The notes under the pieces were generated by a model, which had not been told where the DNA came from, ran no database searches, and saw nothing but the letters and a program-made list of their open reading frames with translations. 64,000 nt of DNA from Sulfurisoma sp963709555 (GTDB lineage: Bacteria > Pseudomonadota > Gammaproteobacteria > Burkholderiales > Rhodocyclaceae), in assembly GCA_963709555.1 (NCBI GenBank), contig CAVPWR010000008.1, forward strand, positions 496,001-560,000, read 5' to 3'. The translations under genes and the position numbers were made by a program. Shown piece after piece: positions 51,197 through 61,393 of the stretch (positions are counted from its first letter, which is position 1; each line of letters begins with the position of its first letter).

Positions 51197-52876
51197 GTGA
51201 TTGAACACTGTTTTTTCAAACCCATCGTGCAGCGTCTGTCCCTCTTCGCTTTCCTTGTCGCCGCGCTCGTCGCGCTGCCGGTGTTGTCGGTCGGCGTGAA
51301 CCTGTTCGCCGGCGGCACGGGCGACACCTGGAACCACCTCGCGGCGACGGTGCTGCCGGAATATGTCGCCAACTCGCTGTGGCTGTGCCTGGGCGTGGCG
51401 CTCGGCGTCGGCAGCATGGGCACGACCATGGCGTGGCTGACGGCGATGCACGACTTCCCCGGGCGTCGCATCTTCGACTGGGCGCTGCTGCTGCCGATGG
51501 CGATGCCGGCCTACGTGCTGGCCTACACCTACACGGATTTCCTGCAGTTCGTCGGCCCGGTGCAGACCGGGCTGCGCGAGGCCTTCGGCTGGACCAAGGC
51601 CGACTACTGGTTCCCCGACGTGCGCACGCTGCCCGGCGCGGTGGTGATGTTCTCCTGCGTGCTCTATCCCTACGTCTACCTGGTGGTGCGCACGGCCTTC
51701 CTCGAGCGCGGCAGCGGCATGCTCGAGGCGGCGCGGGTGCTGGGCCTGTCGCCGTGGCGGGCGTTCTGGCGGGTGTCGCTGCCGCTGGCGCGGCCGGCCA
51801 TCGCCACCGGAATCGCGCTGGCATTGATGGAAACGCTGGCCGACTACGGCACCGTCGCCTATTTCTCGGTGCCCACCTTCACCACCGGCATCTACCGCGC
51901 CTGGTTCTCGCTCGGCGACCGCGTCGCGGCGGCACAGCTCGCGGCCGGGCTGCTCGGCTTCGTGCTGCTGCTGCTGGCGCTGGAGCGCTTCTCGCGCGGC
52001 CGCGCGCGCTACCACGACAGCAGCGGCCGCCGTCGCCCACCCGGCGGCCGCCGGCTGACCGGCTGGCGCGGCTGGCTGGCCTTCCTCGCCTGCCTCATGC
52101 CGCTGCTGGCCGGATTCGTGCTGCCGGCCGTCCTGCTCGCACGCATGGCGCTGGGCGAGATCGAAGGCGAATTCGCCTCGCGTTTTTTTGTGCTGGCGAA
52201 GAACAGTTTCGTGCTGGCGAGCCTGTCGGCGCTGCTCGCGGCCGGGCTGGCGCTGCTGCTGGCCTACGCCGCGCGCCAGTCGGCGCGGGCCGGCGGCATG
52301 GGCGCGGTGGCTGCGCGCCTGGCCAGCCGCCTGGTCGGGCTGGGCTATGCCGTGCCCGGTTCGGTCATCGCGGTGGGCGTGCTGATCCCGGTCACGCGCC
52401 TCGACCACGCCCTGGCCGCGCTATGGCAGCAGCTGGGCGGCGCCAATCCCGGGCTGATCCTCACCGGCGGCATCGCGGCGCTGGTCTATGCCTACCTCGC
52501 CCGCTTCCTTTCGATCGCGCTGCAGACGGTGGAAGCCGGCATCGCCCGCATCACCCCGAGCATGGACGACGCGGCGCGCAGCCTCGGCTGCGGCCCGGGC
52601 GCGACGCTGCGCCGCGTGCATCTGCCGCTGCTGCGCGGCAGCCTGCTCACCGCCTCGCTGCTGGTGTTCGTCGACGTGATGAAGGAACTGCCGGCAACGC
52701 TGGTGATGCGCCCCTTCAACTTCGAGACGCTGGCGACGCAGACCTATACGCTGGCCGCCGACGAGCGCCTGGCCGAAGCCTCGATCGCCGCGCTCGCCAT
52801 CGTCGCCGTCGGCCTGGTGCCGATCATCGTGCTGGCGCGGCAGATCGCCGCGGGGCGACAGACGACGGCCTGCTGA
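51197..52876 (+). CDS. Iron(III)-type ABC transporter permease (FbpB-like, two fused permease halves)
   Basis: About 559 aa with 12 hydrophobic helices in two homologous halves, each ending in a cytoplasmic-loop motif: EAARVLGLSPWRAFWRVSLP and DDAARSLGCGPGATLRRVHL. The later part reads LPLLRGSLLTASLLVFVDVM, then KELPATLVMRPFNFETLAT, a known signature of FbpB/ThiP-type iron permeases. There is no good ATG: the start may be GTG 51197 (VIEHCFFKP) or GTG 51227 (VQRLSLFAF), so the 5' end is uncertain. No periplasmic iron-binding protein gene is adjacent. Confidence 0.88.
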   Translation: MIEHCFFKPIVQRLSLFAFLVAALVALPVLSVGVNLFAGGTGDTWNHLAATVLPEYVANSLWLCLGVALGVGSMGTTMAWLTAMHDFPGRRIFDWALLLPMAMPAYVLAYTYTDFLQFVGPVQTGLREAFGWTKADYWFPDVRTLPGAVVMFSCVLYPYVYLVVRTAFLERGSGMLEAARVLGLSPWRAFWRVSLPLARPAIATGIALALMETLADYGTVAYFSVPTFTTGIYRAWFSLGDRVAAAQLAAGLLGFVLLLLALERFSRGRARYHDSSGRRRPPGGRRLTGWRGWLAFLACLMPLLAGFVLPAVLLARMALGEIEGEFASRFFVLAKNSFVLASLSALLAAGLALLLAYAARQSARAGGMGAVAARLASRLVGLGYAVPGSVIAVGVLIPVTRLDHALAALWQQLGGANPGLILTGGIAALVYAYLARFLSIALQTVEAGIARITPSMDDAARSLGCGPGATLRRVHLPLLRGSLLTASLLVFVDVMKELPATLVMRPFNFETLATQTYTLAADERLAEASIAALAIVAVGLVPIIVLARQIAAGRQTTAC

Positions 52877-52993
52877 TCGGCCGCAGGACATGGTTCGAGG
52901 CGGCCCGAGGGCGGCCATCCCGCCCGGCCTCCCGGCGCGCTCGTATCCGAGGGCATGTCCGCCATTCAGGATCGCAACCGATTCCACTTGACT

Positions 52994-53011
52994 GGTGATC
53001 AAACGATCACT
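52994..53011 (+). promoter_or_regulatory. Dyad operator 1 upstream of the lexA-like gene
   Basis: GGTGATC-AAAC-GATCACT, a near-perfect dyad (the GTGATC/GATCAC core is exact). Together with the next site it forms a pair with centres 23 bp apart, about two helical turns, 66 bp before the lexA-like ATG. Likely binding sites for the adjacent S24-family repressor. Confidence 0.6.
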
Positions 53012-53016
53012 ACGAT

Positions 53017-53034
53017 GGTAATCGAACGACCACC
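53017..53034 (+). promoter_or_regulatory. Dyad operator 2 upstream of the lexA-like gene
   Basis: GGTAATC-GAAC-GACCACC matches operator 1 at GGTnATC-nAAC-GAnCAC and is itself a GGTnnTC/GAnnACC dyad. It differs from the E. coli CTG(N10)CAG LexA box. The ~200-bp gap 52877-53076 holds these two sites and no gene. Confidence 0.6.
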
Positions 53035-53076
53035 AGATACCCTTTCCATATTCCTGCACACTTTCCGGAGATCGCC

Positions 53077-53676
53077 ATGCCTCCCTCCGACACCGCCCGC
53101 GACGCCGACTACCTCGACCGCCTGCGCGACTACTACGCCGATGCCCGGCGCATCCCCTCCCATCAGCGCATCTGCGAACTGATGGGCTTCGCCTCCAAGG
53201 CCGCCGCCAACAAGCTGCTGCGCCGCCTCGAGGCCGCCGGCTTCCTCCGCCGCACCCCGGACGACGATGCCTGGATGCCCGCCGGCCGCTTCTTCGAGCG
53301 TCCCCTGGCCGAGGCCTCGGTGCGGGCCGGCGCGCCGCTGCCGACCGAAGCCGTGGCGGCGGAACCCTTCCTCGTCGACGACTACGTCGTGCGCACTCCC
53401 TCGCGCACCGTGCTCATTCCCGTGCGGGGGGATTCCATGGTCGAGGCCGGCATCCACGAGGGCGACATCGCCGTGGTCGAGCGCGGCCGGGCGGCGGGGA
53501 AGGGGGATTTCGTCGTCGCCATCGTCGATAACGAATTCACCCTGAAGGAACTCGATCTGGAGCGCGGCAGGTTCATCCTCAAGCCGCACAATCCCGCCTA
53601 CCCGGTGATCCGCCCGCAGGGCGAACTCGAGATCTTCGGGGTCATGGTCGGCCTCGTCCGACGGTATTCCGACTAG
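53077..53676 (+). CDS. LexA-like S24 self-cleaving repressor
   Basis: 199 aa. The N-terminal winged helix (about 8-60; RIPSHQRICELMGFASKAAA, then NKLLRRLEAAGFL) is unlike canonical LexA in sequence but similar in layout. The C-terminal peptidase has the cleavage site Ala84-Gly85 (VRAGAPLP), Ser120 in VRGDSMVEAG and Lys157 in NEFTLKEL; E. coli LexA has A84-G85, S119, K156. It heads a lexA-like/umuD/umuC cassette, so it probably represses DNA-damage mutagenesis through the two upstream dyads. It may be an accessory LexA distinct from a housekeeping one. Confidence 0.9.
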   Translation: MPPSDTARDADYLDRLRDYYADARRIPSHQRICELMGFASKAAANKLLRRLEAAGFLRRTPDDDAWMPAGRFFERPLAEASVRAGAPLPTEAVAAEPFLVDDYVVRTPSRTVLIPVRGDSMVEAGIHEGDIAVVERGRAAGKGDFVVAIVDNEFTLKELDLERGRFILKPHNPAYPVIRPQGELEIFGVMVGLVRRYSD

Positions 53677-53685
53677 GCGCCTGCC

Positions 53686-54156
53686 GTGAACCACAAGCAC
53701 GTTCCGGGAGGCCCACCCCTCCCGGCGGGGAGGCTGTTTGCCGGATTGCCGCCGCCCTGCATCCCGCTCCCCGGCTGTCCCCTGCTGGCCAAGGCCGTGC
53801 CGGCGGGCTTCCCGTCGCCCGCCGCCGACTTCACCGAAGGGCGGATCAGCCTCGACGAACACCTGATCGAACACCAGGAGGCCACCTTCTTCGTCCGGGT
53901 CAAGGGCGATTCCATGACCGGCTTCGGCATCCATGACGGCGACCTGCTGGTGGTGGATCGCGCGCTGGCAGCCGCCGACCGCAGCATCGTCGTGGCCGTG
54001 GTCGACGGCGAGTTCACCGTCAAGCAGTTCTGCCGCCTGCCCGAGGGCTGCCTGCTGCGCTCCGGCAATCCCGGCCACCGCGACATCCTGGTCGGGGCGG
54101 ATCAGGACTTCGCCGTCTGGGGCATCGTCACCAGTTCCATCCACCGCCTGCTCTGA
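53686..54156 (+). CDS. umuD: UmuD translesion-polymerase accessory protein
   Basis: 156 aa from GTG 53686. An S24 protease-like protein that self-cleaves to UmuD' and activates UmuC. Cleavage site Ala40-Gly41 in VPAGFPSPAADF (E. coli has C24-G25 before FPSPAADY). Catalytic Ser76 in VKGDSMTGFG and Lys113 in GEFTVKQF, 37 residues apart as in E. coli. The N-terminal region to be removed is longer than usual (about 40 residues) and Pro-rich. It overlaps umuC (TGATG). Confidence 0.93.
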   Translation: MNHKHVPGGPPLPAGRLFAGLPPPCIPLPGCPLLAKAVPAGFPSPAADFTEGRISLDEHLIEHQEATFFVRVKGDSMTGFGIHDGDLLVVDRALAAADRSIVVAVVDGEFTVKQFCRLPEGCLLRSGNPGHRDILVGADQDFAVWGIVTSSIHRLL

Positions 54157-55421
54157 TGCTGGCCCTGGTCGACGGCAACAACTTCTACGTCTCCTGCGAG
54201 CGGGTCTTCAACCCCAGGCTCGAGGGCGTGCCGGTGGTGGTGCTGTCCAACAACGACGGCTGCGCCGTGGCCCGCAGCAACGAGGTCAAGGCGCTGGGCG
54301 TGAAGATGGGCACTCCCTGGTTCCAGATGCGCGACCTCGCCCGCCGGCATGGCATCGTGGCCCTGTCGAGCAATTACGCCCTTTACGCCGACATGAGCGA
54401 TCGCATGATGGCGGTGCTCGCCCGCTTCTCGCCGGACCAGGAGATCTACTCCATCGACGAGTGCTTCCTCGGCATGGACGGTTTCGGCCACTTCGACCTG
54501 GTCGAGCACGGCCAAGCGATTCGCCGCCGGGTGCGGCAGTGGGTGGGCATTCCGGTGTGCGTCGGCATCGCGCCGACCAAGACCCTGGCCAAGCTCGCCA
54601 ACCATTGCGCCAAGAAGGCGCTGGCCGGGGACGCGGGCGTCTGCGACCTGTCGCGGATGATGCAGCGGGAACGCTCGCGGCTGTTCGCCGGCATCGCGGT
54701 CGGCGAGGTCTGGGGTGTCGGCCCGCGCCTGTCGCGGCAACTGGCGGAGCGGGGCATCGCGACGGTGGAAGCCTTGCGCACGGCGGATGCCAAGACCCTG
54801 CGGCGGGAGTTCTCGGTGGTGCTGGAGCGCACCGTGATGGAACTCAATGGCATTGCCTGCATGGCGCTGGAGGATGCCGCCCCCAACAAGCAGCAGATCA
54901 TCTCCTCGCGCTCCTTCGGCCGCTATGTCCGGGATCTCGCGTCCCTGGGCGAGGCGGTGGCCAGCTACATCGCCATCGCCGCGGAGAAGCTCAGGGGCCA
55001 GGGCTCCCAGGCCGGCATGGTGCAGGTGTACATCCGCACCAACCCGCACAAGGCGGAACATCCGCAATACCACCCGAGCCTGACCATCCCCCTGCCGCAG
55101 GCCAGCGACGACACGCTGCATCTGACCCGGGCCGCACTGTGGGGCCTGCGGCGGATCTACCGGCCCGGCTACGACTACCAGAAGGCGGGGGTGGCGCTGC
55201 TGAACCTGACGGACGCAGCGACGGGGCAGGGCGACCTCTTCGCCAAGGGCAGGGACAACAGCCGCCTGATGCAGGTGATGGACCGCATCAACGGCATCTG
55301 GGGACGGGGCACGCTGCGCTCGGCGGCGGAGGGGATCGAGAAGGAGTGGCGGATGAAGCGGGAGCGGAAGTCGCCGGGCTACACGACGCGGTGGGGGGAA
55401 CTGCCGCTGGTGCGGGCGTGA
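54156..55421 (+). CDS. umuC: DNA polymerase V catalytic subunit UmuC
   Basis: 421 aa, Y-family polymerase. First palm motif LALVDGNNFYVSCERVFNPR with catalytic Asp, second motif YSIDECFLGM with the Asp-Glu pair, helix-hairpin-helix GVCVGIAPTKTLAKLANH-like segment (VCVGIAPTKTLAKLANHC) and the UmuC-type C-terminal little-finger region (WRMKRERKSPGYTTRW). All active-site carboxylates are present. With umuD it carries out error-prone bypass synthesis after DNA damage. Confidence 0.95.
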   Translation: MLALVDGNNFYVSCERVFNPRLEGVPVVVLSNNDGCAVARSNEVKALGVKMGTPWFQMRDLARRHGIVALSSNYALYADMSDRMMAVLARFSPDQEIYSIDECFLGMDGFGHFDLVEHGQAIRRRVRQWVGIPVCVGIAPTKTLAKLANHCAKKALAGDAGVCDLSRMMQRERSRLFAGIAVGEVWGVGPRLSRQLAERGIATVEALRTADAKTLRREFSVVLERTVMELNGIACMALEDAAPNKQQIISSRSFGRYVRDLASLGEAVASYIAIAAEKLRGQGSQAGMVQVYIRTNPHKAEHPQYHPSLTIPLPQASDDTLHLTRAALWGLRRIYRPGYDYQKAGVALLNLTDAATGQGDLFAKGRDNSRLMQVMDRINGIWGRGTLRSAAEGIEKEWRMKRERKSPGYTTRWGELPLVRA

Positions 55422-55555
55422 GCGGGTGCCACGCGAGCAGTCGCACGCGCCCGGTCGCGATCCCGTGCACCGCCCCGGATCCCCCGAATCTTTCCATCGA
55501 AAAAGCCGGAAAAGACTTTTTTCTCAATCCAGAAATAGAAACAACCAATTGATAG

Positions 55556-55586
55556 AAAAGAAAAACCCGACCTAAGCCGGGTTCTT
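55556..55586 (-). terminator. Rho-independent terminator of ssb
   Basis: On the minus strand: GAACCCGGCTTAGGTCGGGT followed by TTTTCTTTT, that is AACCCG-GCTTAGGT-CGGGTT plus a T-run, 29 bp after the ssb stop. It lies in the 193-bp gap between the convergent umuC and ssb genes; the rest of that gap holds no gene. Confidence 0.85.
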
Positions 55587-55614
55587 CAAATCTTTCCATA
55601 CCTATAGCGTCTAG

Positions 55615-56082
55615 TTAGAACGGAATGTCGTCTTCGAAGTCGTTGAAGTTGGAACCCGCGGGCTGGCCGGCCGGCTTGCCGCCCTGTGCCGGTGCGCCGC
55701 GGCTGCCGCCGCTCTCGCGTGGCGGCATGTCGCCGCCGCCCATGCCTTCGCGCTTGCCGAGCATTTTCATCTCGTCGGCGACGATCTCGGTGGTGTAGCG
55801 GTCCTGGCCGTCCTGGCCCTGCCATTTGCGGGTCTTGAACGAACCCTCGATATAAACCTGCGAGCCCTTCTTCAGGTACTGGCCGGCGATTTCGGCCAGC
55901 TTGCGGAAGAAGACGACGCGGTGCCACTCGGTGGCTTCCTTCTTTTCACCGCTGCCCTTGTCCTTCCAGGTGTCCGTCGTGGCCAGGGTGATGTTGGTCA
56001 CCGCCTCGCCGCTGGGCATGTAACGCACTTCCGGGTCCTTGCCCAGGTTGCCCACCAGAATCACTTTATTCACCGATGCCAT
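55615..56082 (-). CDS. ssb: Single-stranded DNA-binding protein
   Basis: 155 aa. OB-fold with MASVNKVILVGNLGKDPEVR and TEWHRVVFFRKLAEIAGQYL, a Gly/Pro-rich linker, and the acidic interaction tail FNDFEDDIPF that recruits repair and replication proteins. It is convergent with umuC and followed by a clear terminator. The upstream MFS gene and divergent uvrA complete a common betaproteobacterial order. Confidence 0.96.
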   Translation of the reverse strand: MASVNKVILVGNLGKDPEVRYMPSGEAVTNITLATTDTWKDKGSGEKKEATEWHRVVFFRKLAEIAGQYLKKGSQVYIEGSFKTRKWQGQDGQDRYTTEIVADEMKMLGKREGMGGGDMPPRESGGSRGAPAQGGKPAGQPAGSNFNDFEDDIPF

Positions 56083-56106
56083 TGCCGTCCCTCCTCCAGG
56101 AATCCA

Positions 56107-57312
56107 TTATGTTCGCCGCTTCGGCGCGACCAGCCCCGCCGATGCCACCAGCCACACCACCGCCAGACCCGCGCAGAACAGGCTGACCGCGCCCGCGCCA
56201 TGGTGCTGCGCCAGCCAGCCGCCGAGCGCGCCGCCGAGAAACAGGCCGAGCGACTGCAGGGTATTGTAAATGCCCAGCGCCGTTCCCTTCGCATGCGGCG
56301 GCGCGATGCGTGAAATCCACGACGGCTGGGTCGCCTCGAGCACATTGAAGGCGACGAAGAACAACGTAAGCCACAGCGCCAGCGGCCACAGCCCGGCACC
56401 GAAGAAATGCAGTCCGAGCTGCACCAGCAGCAGCAGGGCGATGGCGGCGATGAAGATCGGCTTCATGGCATCGCGCTTCTCGGCCACGATGATCGCCGGC
56501 ACCATGATGACGAAGGACACCAGCACCGCTGGCAGATAGACCTTCCAGTGCTCGGCCGTCGCCAGGCCGCCGCTGGCGGCGAGCGCCACCGGCACGGTGA
56601 CCCACATCGCCGTCTGCATCACGTGCAACGCGAAGACGCCGAGATTCATCCGCATCAGCTGGCCGTCTTTCAGCACCAGTCCGAAGCCGCCGATGGCGCG
56701 CGGCACGGGTGGCGCCGTTGGTACCACGAACAGCACCAGGCCGATGGCGGCCAGGGCGAGGATGCCGGTCAGCCAGAAGATGCCGGCCAGCCCGACGGCG
56801 GCGTAGAGCAGGGGCGCGGCCACCAGCGAGCCGGCGAAGACCAGGCCGATGCTCGATCCGATCATCGCCATCACCTTGGTGCGGTGCTGCTCGCGCGTCA
56901 GGTCGGCGGCCAGCGCGGTGACCGCCGCCGAGATGGCGCCGGCGCCCTGCAGCACGCGGCCGAGGATCACCGTCGGCATGTCCTGCGCCAGCGCGGCGAC
57001 GGCGCTGCCGACGGCGAACAGCACGAGGCCGACGACGATCACGGGCTTCCTGCCCCAGCGGTCGGAAGCGGCACCGAAGGGAATCTGGAACAGCGCCTGG
57101 GTCAGGCCGTAGGCGCCCAGCGCGATGCCGACCAGCGTCAGGTCGGCGCCGCCGTCGAGCTGCCCGGCGCCGGCCGCGAACACGGGCAGGATCAGGAACA
57201 GGCCGAGCATGCGCAGGCCGAAAATCGCGGCGAGCGACGCACCGGCACGCCGCTCGTCGCGGGTCATCGGATCCGAGCTGGGAGAACGCATTGGGGGAAA
57301 TGGCATTGGCAA
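56107..57312 (-). CDS. MFS transporter (YajR-like drug-efflux type)
   Basis: 401 aa, intact, 12 helices. Motif A between helices 2 and 3 is GAASDRWGRKPVIVVG, and motif C-like glycine-rich helix 5 follows EQHRTKVMAMIGSSIGLVFA. The N-terminus MLGLFLILPVFAAGAG is of the YajR/SoxS-proximal antiporter kind. Start codon options are 57312, 57291 and 57267; none has a good ribosome site. It lies between ssb and uvrA on the ssb strand. Substrate unknown. Confidence 0.88.
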   Translation of the reverse strand: MPMPFPPMRSPSSDPMTRDERRAGASLAAIFGLRMLGLFLILPVFAAGAGQLDGGADLTLVGIALGAYGLTQALFQIPFGAASDRWGRKPVIVVGLVLFAVGSAVAALAQDMPTVILGRVLQGAGAISAAVTALAADLTREQHRTKVMAMIGSSIGLVFAGSLVAAPLLYAAVGLAGIFWLTGILALAAIGLVLFVVPTAPPVPRAIGGFGLVLKDGQLMRMNLGVFALHVMQTAMWVTVPVALAASGGLATAEHWKVYLPAVLVSFVIMVPAIIVAEKRDAMKPIFIAAIALLLLVQLGLHFFGAGLWPLALWLTLFFVAFNVLEATQPSWISRIAPPHAKGTALGIYNTLQSLGLFLGGALGGWLAQHHGAGAVSLFCAGLAVVWLVASAGLVAPKRRT

Positions 57313-57358
57313 AACGAGTCGCGTATATTATCAGGTCGCCTCAGCCTCCCTTCTCCCA

Positions 57359-60265
<2,907 letters not shown>

Positions 60266-60272
60266 GCGGACC

Positions 60273-60611
60273 ATGAGTTGCTTCGAGGATTATTTCCGGC
60301 AAGCAGAACAGCTCGAGCGCGAGATCCTCCGCAAGGGTCTGGTGCTGGGCATCAACTGGGACGACGAAACCGAAGTGTGCCAGCTGGCGCGCGAGGCGAT
60401 CGAATTTCGGCTTGGCCCGGTGCACCCCGATTACACCTTCAGCGATCCGCAAACCCGCATCCGGGTCGAGCTCTTCGGTCTGGCGCAGCTGATGCTGACC
60501 GTGATGCGAAAAAGTGCCGAGGAAGGCATGCATACCCATGGCGGACCGGTATGGAAGGTCTTCGGCCGCGCCTTGTATGATGCATCGAGAATGGAGGACG
60601 GCATGCCATGA
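60273..60611 (+). CDS. Hypothetical protein, unknown
   Basis: 112 aa, helical, acidic, no signal or membrane segment. It contains EDYFRQAEQLEREILRKGLV, INWDDETEVCQLAREAIEF and a His-rich stretch MHTHGGPVWKVFGRALYD. The gene is well formed: it starts 7 bp after the uvrA stop and overlaps the SapC-family gene by four bases (ATGA at 60608-60611), so it is probably translated with that gene. No family recognised. Confidence 0.65.
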   Translation: MSCFEDYFRQAEQLEREILRKGLVLGINWDDETEVCQLAREAIEFRLGPVHPDYTFSDPQTRIRVELFGLAQLMLTVMRKSAEEGMHTHGGPVWKVFGRALYDASRMEDGMP

Positions 60612-61393
60612 CAATTGCCGGACTCGGCCTCTACCGCGACGTCGCGCCGCTCGACAGCGTGCGCGACGCCGAACTGCGCATCCAGCCCGTGCAGGACTTC
60701 GCCTTCGCCAGCGAGCTCAAGGACTGCGTGATCACCGCCGACGAATTCGCCGCCGCCTGCCACTCGCAGCCCATCGTCTTCACCCGCGGGACGGACGGCA
60801 GGCTGTTCGCCGCCGCCGTGCTGGCGCTGCCCGACAGCGCTATGGGCTCCCCCACGCTCGCCTCGCTCGCTGCCCCCACGGGGGGTTCTGCCGCCTCGGG
60901 GCGGCCCGTCGGCGGCAACGTGTTCGTCGACAAAAGTCGGCGCTGGCGGGACGGTGAATACATCCCCGCCTTCATCCGCCGCTATCCCTTCGTGCCGATC
61001 ATGAACGGCGACAAGCTCGCACTGGGCATCGACCGCGCCTACGCCGGCCTGTCCACCGAGAGCGGCGAGCGGCTGTTCGAGAACGGCCAGCCCACGGCCT
61101 ACACGCAGAACGTGCTGCACTTCATGGCCGAGTTCCAGTCGGCGTGGGAGCGTACCCTGGCGCTGGTCAAGGCCCTCGACGTGCTCGGCGTGCTCGAACC
61201 CTTCCAGGTCATGGCGCGCCACGAGCAGCGCCAGCAGGTGCTGGGCGGCCTGCTGCGGGTGTCGGAGGCGAAGTTCAACGCCCTCAAGGACAAGGACAGC
61301 CTGCGCCTGATCCGCAACAGCGGCCTCAAACTGGCCGTGGCGCAGATGCTCTCTCTGGCGCAGTTCGAGAAACTCGACCGCTACGCGCGCTGA
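60608..61393 (+). CDS. SapC family protein with an in-frame repeat-derived insertion
   Basis: 261 aa. SapC-family features: RIQPVQDFAFASELKDCVIT, QPIVFTRGTDGRLFAAAVLA, NVFVDKSRRWRDGEYIPAFI, RRYPFVPIMNGDKLALGID, and QVMARHEQRQQVLGGLLRVS. The family name comes from a Campylobacter surface-layer-linked gene; no function is established here. Between VLALPDSA and NVFVDKSRRW, where relatives usually have only a few residues, about 23 residues (MGSPTLASLAAPTGGSAASG, then RPVGG) are encoded by copy 4 of the dispersed palindromic element. The frame stays open through it. Confidence 0.85.
   Translation: MTIAGLGLYRDVAPLDSVRDAELRIQPVQDFAFASELKDCVITADEFAAACHSQPIVFTRGTDGRLFAAAVLALPDSAMGSPTLASLAAPTGGSAASGRPVGGNVFVDKSRRWRDGEYIPAFIRRYPFVPIMNGDKLALGIDRAYAGLSTESGERLFENGQPTAYTQNVLHFMAEFQSAWERTLALVKALDVLGVLEPFQVMARHEQRQQVLGGLLRVSEAKFNALKDKDSLRLIRNSGLKLAVAQMLSLAQFEKLDRYAR
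60841..60909 (+). repeat. Dispersed palindromic element, copy 4, inside a coding sequence
   Basis: On the coding strand: ATGGGCTCCCCCACGCTCGC, CTCGCTCGCTGCCCCCACGG, GGGGTTCTGCCGCCTCGG, GGCGGCCCGTC. It matches the intergenic copies block by block, in the same orientation relative to transcription, and is 69 bp, a multiple of three. It is followed by GGCGGCAACGTG, echoing the ribosome-site-plus-start layout beyond the other copies. Confidence 0.82.

Noticed and set aside
52877..52990. E. coli-type LexA box in front of the SOS cassette
   Set aside because: No CTG(N10)CAG match found; the only strong symmetry is the GGT...ACC dyad pair further right.
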